In this document: positions 1 through 5,314 of the stretch, in pieces
Position numbering within the stretch: position 1 is the stretch's first letter
How the letters are laid out: every line of letters starts with the position of its first letter
Assembly (NCBI GenBank): GCA_030042765.1
Contig: JASHZA010000401.1
Span: forward strand, 1 to 7,558
Direction: 5' to 3'
DNA: 7,558 bases
From: Candidatus Binataceae bacterium
GTDB taxonomy: Bacteria > Desulfobacterota > Binatia > Binatales > Binataceae
Position numbers and translations under genes: made by a program
Notes under the pieces: generated by a model
What the model was told of the DNA's origin: nothing
The model's database searches: none
The model's input: the letters and a program-made list of their open reading frames with translations, nothing else

Positions 1-148
1 GGCGTTTCTTGAGAAAAAGACCCAATTTCCCATGAGAATGCGGAAGGATCGCGAAGCGCGCGGGTGGCGGAGCGTTGGAAGGGATCAGTCAGACGAGATC
101 TGTCCCGCCCTGCGGTCTGGTGCAATAGTCGGTTTGGGTGATTGATCG
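1..148. other. Window-edge sequence, no confident gene
   Basis: One plus-strand frame is open from base 2 to a TGA at 143-145 (47 codons). It could be the tail of a gene starting outside the window, but its translation resembles nothing I recognise. On the minus strand an ATG at 33-31 opens a frame that leaves the window after 11 codons, with no visible Shine-Dalgarno. I cannot decide between these. The promoter of the following lipoprotein gene may lie here; a TTGAGA at 9-14 has no good -10 partner. Confidence 0.3.
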
Positions 149-919
149 ATGAGCGAAGAACCGGTCAAGCGACGTAGCGCACTCATCGTCTACGTCAAGT
201 CGATTCCGCTGGTAGCGGTTCTCGTCGCGGCGCTGGCTGGCTGCGCCACCAGGGCGGAAGCGCCCACCGTGACGGCCAGCCACACATCGATCACTACGGC
301 GACACTGAGCATGGAACCGTCGATCGAGGTTGGCGACGTCATCGCGGTCTATGTGACCGTGACCAATGATTCGAGCAGCGCCGACCCGCTCAGCGTTACG
401 CTTTTGGAGTTGCATTGGCCGCGAGCGGTTGACAAATCGGGTAAGAGAGTCGATCGGCTCGACACGGACCAGGCGATCGAGAAGGCAGGCGGTGGCGATA
501 TGTTGCTTGCCGCTCTCGGTAATCGCGGCAATGAGGTTGACCGTCCGCTCGAGCAGGAAATGGCAAGATATGTGCTGATGGCCCCGGTTGTTCCGCTTTG
601 GACCCCGGGGCTCCTCGTGGCCGGGCCGGTCGCGCTGATTTATTCCTCCCTGCAAGAGCCGGAATACCGCGAACGCTTGAAAGTCGAGGCAAAGGAATTT
701 CAACTGAACCCCACTCGGTTGGAACCGTTCGGCTCGCGGTTGCTCACAAACCCCGGCCCGTCAATCGACGGGCTACCTCCTCTGTGGTCGGAGAAGGGCT
801 ACGTCTTCTTCCCACGCGGATCTTACACTGCGCTTGAGATTACCGTGCGGGAACACCAAGAGTACGACGAGAAATCCGGAGCCGGCCCTTCGCAAACGGC
901 TACGTGTCCGTGGCGATAG
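149..919 (+). CDS. Predicted outer-membrane lipoprotein, probably frameshifted near its C-terminus
   Basis: The 256-residue product has a classic lipoprotein signal: a charged start with KRR at 7-9, a hydrophobic stretch at about 18-30 and the lipobox LAGC, with the lipidated cysteine at 32. Alanine follows the cysteine rather than aspartate, which by the E. coli rule favours the outer membrane. The mature part, about residues 45-110, reads like a beta-rich domain (alternating Val, Ile and Thr). I do not recognise the family and assign no function. The start at 149 places the basic residues correctly before the hydrophobic core, although the Shine-Dalgarno is weak. The last ten residues (from Pro247) look non-coding, while a convincing continuation lies in another frame from base 886 to a TGA at 997-999. 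One missing base in the short C-run at 886-888 would explain this and give a protein of about 283 residues. Confidence 0.75.
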   Translation: MSEEPVKRRSALIVYVKSIPLVAVLVAALAGCATRAEAPTVTASHTSITTATLSMEPSIEVGDVIAVYVTVTNDSSSADPLSVTLLELHWPRAVDKSGKRVDRLDTDQAIEKAGGGDMLLAALGNRGNEVDRPLEQEMARYVLMAPVVPLWTPGLLVAGPVALIYSSLQEPEYRERLKVEAKEFQLNPTRLEPFGSRLLTNPGPSIDGLPPLWSEKGYVFFPRGSYTALEITVREHQEYDEKSGAGPSQTATCPWR

Positions 920-999
920 TGAAGATGGCGGCCACGCCCGACTTCCTGGAGTTTCATCTGGAGCCCTTCGAGATAGCAAGGCAAGCCAACGGAGGGTGA
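886..999 (+). other. Out-of-frame 3' end of the lipoprotein gene
   Basis: Read in the frame beginning CCC at 886, this stretch encodes 37 residues starting PFANGYVSVAIVKMAATPD and ending ANGG before TGA at 997-999. It has alternating hydrophobic residues and ordinary composition, unlike the in-frame tail PSQTATCPWR. It joins smoothly to the upstream sequence ending KSGAG if one C is restored next to 886-888. This may be a sequencing or assembly error, a true recent mutation, or much less likely programmed frameshifting. No slippery heptamer is obvious. Confidence 0.6.
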
Positions 1000-1095
1000 C
1001 GACCAAACTTGCGGAGGCGACGAAGCCAATGCCAGCACCGGTTCATCGGCTCTAAGCAGCGAGTCATCGAGTCCCCGCTTGCCACGAATGCCCAC

Positions 1096-1701
1096 TCAAC
1101 CGTTGCGGGTGAGGGCGGCGCGCCACAAATCTTTAACCTTGACGTGGAGATCCTCAACCGTGCCATCGTTGGTGATCACGGTGGTTGCGTGCTTGCGCCG
1201 TTCGTCGTCGGGGAGCTGAGCCTTGATGCGCGCCTCTATCTGTTCACGGGCCATCCCGCGATCGCGCTCGATGCGGGCAAGCACTTGTTCGCGCGAGGTC
1301 ACGACCAGCCAGATTTCGTCGAAGAGCGGCTGCCAGCTGGCTTCGATCAGGATGGCGGCCTCGATGACGATTGGTTTGCGCTCGCCCGCGGTACGCATCG
1401 CGGCGACCATCTCGCGCATCCGGGCGAACATCTTCGGATGAACGATCGAGTTAAGGCGCTTGAGGGCGGCGGGATCGGCAAAGACGATCGGGCCGAGCTT
1501 CTTGCGATCGATGGTGCGGTCGGGCGCCAAAATGCCTTCGCCGAAGGCCGCGATCATATCGGCGTAGGCGGGGCCGCCGGGTTCGTAGATCGCGTGACCG
1601 ACTTTATCGGCGTCGATAATCGGCGCGCCGAGTTCCGCGAGAACTTTAGTCACCGTGCTTTTGCCTGAGCCGATACCGCCTGTAAGCCCAATCGTCAGCA
1701 T
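1096..1701 (-). CDS. coaE: Dephospho-CoA kinase
   Basis: Catalyses the last step of coenzyme A synthesis, ATP-dependent phosphorylation of the 3'-hydroxyl of dephospho-CoA, in the cytoplasm. The 201-residue length is typical of the family. The Walker A loop GGIGSGKST is at residues 8-16, right after the first beta strand (MLTIGLT). The acceptor-side signature IIDADKVGH is at about 28-36, with Asp30 and Asp32. The family motif around HPK is at 88-90, and IVIEAAILIE (111-120) matches the strand near the CoA site. The ATG at 1701 starts immediately before the P-loop strand, as in most CoaE proteins, and GGAG lies about nine bases upstream. The gene stands alone on the minus strand and converges with the lipoprotein gene. 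The remnant of an ABC exporter ends 38 bases upstream, so an older operon may have been disrupted here. Confidence 0.97.
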   Translation of the reverse strand: MLTIGLTGGIGSGKSTVTKVLAELGAPIIDADKVGHAIYEPGGPAYADMIAAFGEGILAPDRTIDRKKLGPIVFADPAALKRLNSIVHPKMFARMREMVAAMRTAGERKPIVIEAAILIEASWQPLFDEIWLVVTSREQVLARIERDRGMAREQIEARIKAQLPDDERRKHATTVITNDGTVEDLHVKVKDLWRAALTRNG

Positions 1702-1739
1702 CGAAGCCGCTCCGTCCGGCGTGGGCGCCGCTTAAAGAT

Positions 1740-1904
1740 TCAGGCCCCTGCGGCCTGCTTGCCCCACGCCTTAGGATTGTAGAGGTAGCTGAAGAAGCCG
1801 CCACGCGAAAGCAATACGTTGAGGGTACCTTCCTGGGCGATGATGCCGGCGCGCAGGACGAGGATGCGGTCGGCGTAGTGGACGGTCGACAGGCGGTGAG
1901 ATAC
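1740..1904 (-). pseudogene. C-terminal remnant of an ABC exporter ATPase (MsbA-like)
   Basis: The minus strand from 1904 down to a TGA at 1742-1740 encodes 54 residues that look like the end of an ABC exporter nucleotide-binding domain. It begins VSHRLSTVHYADRILVL, where SHRLST is the H-loop (switch) motif. This is followed by an RAGIIAQEGT turn equivalent to the family's 'G.I.E.GTH..LL' segment, then LLSRGGFFSYLY and a short tail. Walker A, the LSGGQ signature, Walker B and all transmembrane helices are absent. A TAA codon (1907-1905) lies directly before the first recognisable codon, so homology stops abruptly. The fragment cannot function as a transporter. It is most simply the 3' scar of a gene deleted upstream of coaE; an assembly misjoin is the alternative. 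Confidence 0.75.
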
Positions 1905-1960
1905 TTACCACGCATACCAGCCGTCCCATCCCGGTCCAGCCAAACCAAAAGCCCGTTGTC

Positions 1961-2002
1961 GCGCAACGCGGGTTGCGCCGTCGTGTCGCGAACGGCGCAG
2001 CC
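1961..2002. repeat. Mutually exclusive inverted repeats
   Basis: GGTTGCGCCGT (1971-1981) pairs with ACGGCGCAGCC (1992-2002) in an 11-pair stem with one G.T wobble and a 10-base loop. The same first arm can instead pair backwards: GCGCAAC (1961-1967) with GTTGCGC (1972-1978), a perfect 7-pair stem with a 4-base loop. A third, bulged pairing joins CCCGTTG (1952-1958) and CAACGCGGG (1964-1972). The two main stems exclude one another. They lie 53 bases before the hydrolase ATG. They could be REP-like palindromes, a terminator or attenuator, or a remnant at a deletion junction. Confidence 0.55.
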
Positions 2003-2054
2003 GCGTGCCATCGATGTTTTCTCGGCGTTGCGCGTGGCCTATTATCGCGATGCC

Positions 2055-2948
2055 ATGTCAAGTTCCAGGAGCGAACCCAGGGGCGGCGACGTAACCGTCA
2101 ACGGTATTCGGCTGCACTATCTTGATTGGGGCGGCGATGGCCCTCCTATCGTCATTCTGCACGCGACTGGCTTTTTGGGCCGCATCTATCGTCCGATCGC
2201 CGACGCGTTGACAGGGATAGGGCATGTCTGGAGCTACGATCAAGGAGGCCACGGCGACAGCGGGCGTCCCGCGATCGAGGAGATCGGATGGGATCGGACG
2301 GCGGCCGAACTCGAGGGCTTTCTCGTCACGATGGGGATCCGGGGCGCGCGTGCGCTGGGTCATTCGGCTGGCGGTACCGCGATTGCCACCGTCGCCGGCC
2401 GGCGTCCCGATCTGATCGCGCGCGCGGTGCTGGCGGAGCCGGTAATCGTCGACGTGGCGAACCCGATGCAGGGGCCTCACGAGCTGCAGCAGCGGACGCT
2501 TCGGCGCAAACGCGTGTTCGACAGCGTTGATGCGATGTATCGAAACTTCGAAACAAAGCCACCCTACGACACCTGGCGGCGGGATGTGCTGCGCGAATAC
2601 TGCGAATTCGGCACGCAGGAGACGACGGATGGTAAGCGCGTGCTCAAATGCGCGTCGGAGATCGAAGCGCAGATTTACCTGACGGCGCGCGACTTTGACG
2701 GGCTTGCGATGGTCCTGCGATGCAGCGTGCCGATGCTGGTGCTGTTCGGCGAGAAGAGCGACACCGCCGGAATCACGTTCAAGGATAGAATCGCGGCAGG
2801 AGGGGCGCATCGGCGGGTCGAGGTGATTGCAGGGACAGGTCACTTCCTCCCGATGGAGGAGCCTGAGAAGGTGGCGCGGCTGGCGATCGAATTCCTTGGC
2901 GGGGAGCGAGTCATGTTGCGCGGGCGTCTCAGTCCGAAGGCGCCATGA
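2055..2948 (+). CDS. Alpha/beta-fold hydrolase
   Basis: A 297-residue single-domain alpha/beta hydrolase, probably cytoplasmic as no signal peptide is visible. In order: a short N-terminal strand pair (VTVNGIRLHYLDWG, 13-26), the oxyanion-hole segment LHATGF (35-40, His36-Ala-Thr-Gly), YDQGGHGDSG (61-70) typical of strand-4 loops, and the nucleophile elbow GHSAGG with Ser104. The lid region is at about 135-210. The strand and acid loop LVLFGEKSD (228-236) follows, with Asp236 or Glu233 as the acid, and then the catalytic histidine in GTGHFLPMEEP (His263). The substrate cannot be read from sequence; esterase, lactonase, epoxide- or haloalkane-hydrolase-like activities all share this scaffold. 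The start at ATG 2055 is chosen because homology-like sequence begins about ten residues later, although no Shine-Dalgarno precedes it. The 3' end overlaps the convergent methyltransferase gene by 20 bp. Confidence 0.92.
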   Translation: MSSSRSEPRGGDVTVNGIRLHYLDWGGDGPPIVILHATGFLGRIYRPIADALTGIGHVWSYDQGGHGDSGRPAIEEIGWDRTAAELEGFLVTMGIRGARALGHSAGGTAIATVAGRRPDLIARAVLAEPVIVDVANPMQGPHELQQRTLRRKRVFDSVDAMYRNFETKPPYDTWRRDVLREYCEFGTQETTDGKRVLKCASEIEAQIYLTARDFDGLAMVLRCSVPMLVLFGEKSDTAGITFKDRIAAGGAHRRVEVIAGTGHFLPMEEPEKVARLAIEFLGGERVMLRGRLSPKAP

Positions 2949-3672
2949 GGAGTTCGAGCGCCTCCTCGGTGTAGACATCAGGTTTCGCGTAGAGGAAGAG
3001 AGGAGATTCGATCTCTGTCTCAACCCCGCCGCCCTTGCGGACTTCGATGAGGACCGTTGTTGCGGCGAGTCCCTGGCGTGGATGAACGAAGCGGATGCGC
3101 TTGGGCTCGAGCGCGCGCGCTTTAAGATCGGCGATCAACTCGGCGGTGCGGTCGGCAGTAAATACAAAGGCGGCTCTGGCGCCGTGGCGCAGGTAGCGGC
3201 TGGCGGCGGCTGCGAAATCGGCGAGGGAGGCGCTACCGTCGCCGCGCGCGATACGGCGGCTGATATTCGGACTCTGCCGGCCCGTATGCTGTGCGCGATA
3301 CGGTGGATTCGCGACCAGGTAGTCGAACGATGCGGCGGCGACTCGATCTATGCGGCGCGCGCGCAAGTCGGCGCAAATCGCAGTGATGGTTTCGATTCGG
3401 TTGGTTGCGGCGTTGCGCGCGGCCATCGCGGCAAGTTCGGGTTGCAGCTCAATTGCCACAATTTCCCGCGGGTGCATCAGCGCGGCGATAATGACCGAGA
3501 CGACGCCGCATCCGGCGCCCAGTTCGAGTACGCGATCGCGCGGGCGGGCTCGGGCGAAGCGCCCGAGCAGGATCGCATCAATCGAGAAGCGATAACCGCA
3601 AACTGGCTGGACGATAGTCAGCGCACCGCCTAGGATCGTATCAGCCGTTTCCGTATCGGGTCGAAGCTTCAT
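2929..3672 (-). CDS. trmN6: TrmN6-type tRNA1(Val) adenine-N6 methyltransferase homologue
   Basis: A 247-residue class I SAM-dependent methyltransferase of the TrmN6/YfiC group (COG4123-like). The E. coli member methylates A37 of tRNA1(Val). The N-terminus TADTILGGALTIVQP (9-23), then GYRFSIDAILLGRF, is the characteristic lead-in of this group. SAM-binding motif I is ELGAGCG (50-56). Glu75 ends the second strand (IVAIEL). The adenine or glutamine N-methylation motif NPPY is at 122-125, preceded by FDYLVA. After it comes a loop rich in Arg and Ser (RAQHTGRQSPN), as in the family. The C-terminal half contains the HPR segment (197-199) seen in relatives. Substrate in this organism is inferred from family only. 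The start codon overlaps the divergent ORF start at 3671, and no clear Shine-Dalgarno is visible. Confidence 0.9.
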   Translation of the reverse strand: MKLRPDTETADTILGGALTIVQPVCGYRFSIDAILLGRFARARPRDRVLELGAGCGVVSVIIAALMHPREIVAIELQPELAAMAARNAATNRIETITAICADLRARRIDRVAAASFDYLVANPPYRAQHTGRQSPNISRRIARGDGSASLADFAAAASRYLRHGARAAFVFTADRTAELIADLKARALEPKRIRFVHPRQGLAATTVLIEVRKGGGVETEIESPLFLYAKPDVYTEEALELLMAPSD

Positions 3673-3874
3673 GGATGCTGCAGAAAAGGGCGCGCGTTAC
3701 GCGCGGGTCTTCCGCAAAGCCGGTGTACTGCTCGGTCGCGGCAGGATACCGCGCGCAATCCAGGTGCTGGAAGAGGGGCGCATCCTCGCCGAGCAGATGG
3801 GTGATGCGCGAATGGCGCTGCGGTTTGCCGCAGAGATCGAGCGCGCCACGAGTCAAGCCGGGACCGCGGATTAA
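3671..3874 (+). CDS. Small TPR-like helical protein
   Basis: A 67-residue protein with no signal peptide or membrane segment, predicted all-helical. Residues 14-45 fit a tetratricopeptide repeat: FRKAGVLLGRGRIPRAIQVLEE then AEQMGD, with the usual small and hydrophobic spacing. A further helix follows (RMALRFAAEIERA, 47-59). This suggests a lone TPR hairpin plus a capping helix, likely a protein-binding module. I do not know a named family. It diverges from the methyltransferase gene with overlapping start codons (CATG at 3670-3673), so its promoter and ribosome site would have to lie in that gene's coding sequence; none is clear. Other frames here also stay open because of high GC, but this one has the most protein-like composition. 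It may still be spurious. Confidence 0.55.
   Translation: MDAAEKGARYARVFRKAGVLLGRGRIPRAIQVLEEGRILAEQMGDARMALRFAAEIERATSQAGTAD
3691..3705. repeat. Short GC inverted repeat
   Basis: CGCGCG (3691-3696), TTA, CGCGCG (3700-3705) is a perfect 6-bp palindrome with a 3-base centre. It lies in the first codons of the TPR-like ORF and about 20 bases upstream of the methyltransferase ATG on the other strand. It could be an operator or RNA hairpin, but such palindromes arise easily in GC-rich sequence. Confidence 0.3.
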
Positions 3875-3929
3875 GCCCGCGCCGGCTATCGCCGGGAATC
3901 CTCCGCAAGACTTGATGCAATGGTTGAAC

Positions 3930-4014
3930 ACTCCGCGGCGCCGTCGGCGCATGCCCCGTGAACCGCTTGACGCAGCCCAATTCGTACTTAGCTTTTAATC
4001 GCAGGCCGCGGAGT
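3930..4014. repeat. 10-bp inverted repeat upstream of hsp20
   Basis: ACTCCGCGGC (3930-3939) is the exact reverse complement of GCCGCGGAGT (4005-4014), with 65 bases between. The spacer contains a smaller hairpin, GCGCC (3938-3942) with GGCGC (3946-3950), that competes with the left arm. The repeat does not match CIRCE (TTAGCACTC with GAGTGCTAA). It may form the base of a long leader stem-loop, or be an operator pair. Confidence 0.4.
3967..3999 (+). promoter_or_regulatory. Weak candidate promoter for hsp20
   Basis: TTGACG (3967-3972) is a good -35 match. With a 16-base spacer it faces TAGCTT (3989-3994), a poor -10. The better -10-like TTTAAT (3994-3999) sits 21 bases away, too far. The stretch 3979-4000 is the only AT-rich patch in the interval. 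I see no clear sigma-32 site (CTTGAAA with CCCCAT-T). Confidence 0.25.
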
Positions 4015-4053
4015 CGAGAAGAAACCGCCCAGCCTGAAAAAACAGTGCGATTA

Positions 4054-4073
4054 CCGGCTCAGGCCGGAGGAGG
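4054..4073 (+). promoter_or_regulatory. Strong Shine-Dalgarno of hsp20 abutting a hairpin
   Basis: GGAGGAGG (4066-4073) lies five bases before the hsp20 ATG and is one of the two strongest ribosome sites in the window, which fixes that start. Directly in front, CCGGC (4054-4058) can pair with GCCGG (4063-4067) around a 4-base loop, taking in the first two G residues of the site. A competing pairing joins GCCTGA (4032-4037) with TCAGGC (4059-4064). Such leader structure is compatible with thermosensor control, as known for hsp20 ROSE or fourU elements, but no consensus of these is seen. Confidence 0.5.
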
Positions 4074-4078
4074 TTTCG

Positions 4079-4501
4079 ATGGAAGTCAGGTACGAGAACG
4101 GATGGAATGGCAACGGTTGGCTGCTCGATCGGATGAATCGGATGATGAAGGATTTTCCTTCGACTGTCCCGGCGCGCCATCTGCGTCCGGCGGTCGACGT
4201 GGTCGAGGATAAGGACGGCTACCGTTTCTACTTCGAGCTGCCGGGCTTGAAGAACGAGTCGATCGACGTGCGGGTCGAAAACGGGAATCTGATCCTGGCG
4301 GCAGAGCGCAAGCGGCCCGAGTGGTCAAAGGAGACAAGGGTCCATGTCTCGGAGCGGGCCTATGGAGCCATCCGTCGCAGCTTCACAGTCCCCGAGGACG
4401 CGGCTCAGGACCGGGTAAACGCCAGCTACAAGGACGGCGTACTCGAGGTCAAGGTGGAAAAGCGGCCGGAAGCCAAACCGGTCAAGATCCAGGTCAACTA
4501 A
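4079..4501 (+). CDS. hsp20: Hsp20 family small heat-shock protein
   Basis: An ATP-independent cytoplasmic holdase of the alpha-crystallin/Hsp20 family that binds unfolding proteins during stress. The length of 140 residues is usual. Residues 1-35 form the short variable N-terminal arm (MEVRYENGW, then DRMNRMMKDF). The alpha-crystallin domain spans about 36-128: RPAVDVVEDKDGY (36-48), FYFELPGLKNESIDVRVENG (50-69), the LILAAERK strand, the RSFTVPEDA segment (100-108) and the signature KDGVLEVKVEK (118-128, matching A-x-x-x-N-GVL). The tail IQV (137-139) matches the I-x-I/V motif that links dimers into oligomers. The start is fixed by the GGAGGAGG ribosome site. It sits alone as a transcription unit between the TPR-like ORF and a long hairpin. 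Regulation by heat is expected from the family, and the structured leader would fit that. Confidence 0.97.
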   Translation: MEVRYENGWNGNGWLLDRMNRMMKDFPSTVPARHLRPAVDVVEDKDGYRFYFELPGLKNESIDVRVENGNLILAAERKRPEWSKETRVHVSERAYGAIRRSFTVPEDAAQDRVNASYKDGVLEVKVEKRPEAKPVKIQVN

Positions 4502-4517
4502 GCGGAATCCAGCATTG

Positions 4518-4553
4518 GCGGGGCGTTGCGGGCAGAACCCGCAACTCTCCCGC
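4518..4553 (+). terminator. Long hairpin after hsp20, likely terminator
   Basis: The inner stem GTTGCGGG (4525-4532) pairs perfectly with CCCGCAAC (4538-4545) around the loop CAGAA. An outer stem, GCGGGG (4518-4523) with TCCCGC (4548-4553), adds six more pairs including one wobble. It begins 16 bases after the hsp20 stop. The 3' side lacks a clean T-run (TGATTGTTCCG follows), so it may be a poor intrinsic terminator or an mRNA-stabilising hairpin. Confidence 0.5.
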
Positions 4554-4680
4554 TGATTGTTCCGTCTCGCTGTCGGGTTGACGAGAGGGTAGACTTTAAA
4601 GACGCGGCTTGCGCCGGCCGATTGCTCATGGGTGACGGGCAACCGAGGCAAGATTCCACGCGAAAGGTGGCGTTGGGCAT

Positions 4681-5265
4681 ATGGCTGGGTGGGTGATTCT
4701 GACAGTCCTCGTTCTGATCGCGCTTTATCTCGTCTTTGCTTACAACTCGCTCGTTCGTCTGCGGAACGAGGTCGACAACGCGTGGCGGCAGATCGACGTC
4801 CAACTCAAGCGCCGGCATGATTTGATTCCAAATCTGGTCGAAGCGGTGAAGGGTTACATGCAGTTCGAGCGTGAGACCCTGACCGCGGTAGTTGAGGCCC
4901 GCAGCCGGGCGATTTCAGCGCCAACCCAGGGAGCGCGGGTCGAGGCGGAAAATCAGCTCACGGCAGGACTTGGCCGGTTGCTTGCCGTGATGGAGAATTA
5001 CCCGCAGCTCAAGTCCGACCAGAACGTCCTTCAACTGCAGGAGCAGTTGACCACCACCGAAAATCAGCTGGCTTTTGCACGGCAAGCGTACAACGACGTC
5101 GTGCTGCAGCTTAACACCAGGGTTGAAACCTTCCCGACCAACATTGTCGCCAACAATTTCGGGTTCAAGGCTGCGGATTACTTCAAAGCGGCGCCCGAGG
5201 AGCAGGCGCTGCCCAAGGTGGACCTCTCGCTCAGCGCGCCGGGCGCACCCGCACAACGCCAGTAG
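4681..5265 (+). CDS. lemA: LemA family membrane protein
   Basis: A 194-residue LemA protein, typical in length. A single N-terminal membrane helix (about 3-21, WVILTVLVLIALYLVFAY) anchors it. The helical body then begins with the family signature NEVDNAWRQIDVQLKRR (29-45), HDLIPNLVEAVKGYM (46-60) and continues through MENYPQLKSDQNVLQLQEQL (104-123) and the AFARQAYNDVVLQLNT segment (131-146), ending in FPTNIVANNFGFKAADYF (151-168). The function is poorly defined; the family is thought to act at the envelope, often beside M48 peptidases. Here it lies 49 bp upstream of htpX on the same strand, the recurrent lemA-htpX arrangement, so they probably form one transcript. An AAAGGTGG about ten bases before the ATG can serve as ribosome site. 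Confidence 0.96.
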   Translation: MAGWVILTVLVLIALYLVFAYNSLVRLRNEVDNAWRQIDVQLKRRHDLIPNLVEAVKGYMQFERETLTAVVEARSRAISAPTQGARVEAENQLTAGLGRLLAVMENYPQLKSDQNVLQLQEQLTTTENQLAFARQAYNDVVLQLNTRVETFPTNIVANNFGFKAADYFKAAPEEQALPKVDLSLSAPGAPAQRQ

Positions 5266-5314
5266 CGGAGAGCCGTGCCGCTCCAACGCGCAGCGCACAT
5301 GCCGTGACCCGCTG

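Larger units (their letters stand above)
1702..2054. other. Interval between coaE and the hydrolase gene: decayed DNA and hairpins
   Basis: This 353-bp stretch contains no intact gene that I can support. Its coaE-proximal half holds the tail of an ABC exporter on the minus strand (1740-1904). The other half has a cluster of overlapping inverted repeats (about 1952-2002). A plus-strand N-terminal extension of the hydrolase frame (from ATG 1878) crosses it, but this would run antisense to the ABC remnant and has low-complexity basic content. I see no good sigma-70 promoter for either flanking gene. Confidence 0.6.

Noticed and set aside
880..892. Programmed ribosomal frameshifting in the lipoprotein gene
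   Set aside because: No slippery heptamer or clear downstream stimulatory structure is seen; a one-base deletion or sequencing error is simpler.
1009..1668. 219-codon plus-strand frame opposite coaE
   Set aside because: It mirrors the coaE codons and has no recognisable motif, whereas coaE has Walker A and family signatures.
2058..3023. 321-codon minus-strand frame opposite the hydrolase
   Set aside because: It is antisense to a hydrolase with all catalytic motifs; its product is rich in Arg, His and Pro and has no domain-like sequence. Long mirror frames are common at this GC content.
2827..3633. 268-codon plus-strand frame opposite the methyltransferase
   Set aside because: Its product is a Gly/Ala/Arg-rich shadow of the NPPY methyltransferase gene on the other strand.
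3641..3998. Three further open frames around the TPR-like ORF (3641-3952 and 3669-3980 minus, 3675-3998 plus)
   Set aside because: All are Arg/Pro/Cys-rich and lack helical periodicity or a ribosome site; only the 3671-3874 frame looks like protein.
3875..4078. CIRCE or sigma-32 control element for hsp20
   Set aside because: No TTAGCACTC/GAGTGCTAA pair and no CTTGAAA with CCCCAT-like box at the right spacing; the inverted repeat present has a different sequence.
4578..4602. TTGACG with TTTAAA/TAAAGA as a promoter for lemA
   Set aside because: The spacing is only 11-13 bases, too short for sigma-70.
5075..5314. 80-codon N-terminal extension of htpX
   Set aside because: It runs through lemA in another frame and has Arg/Ser/Pro-rich shadow composition; HtpX normally starts near ATG 5315.
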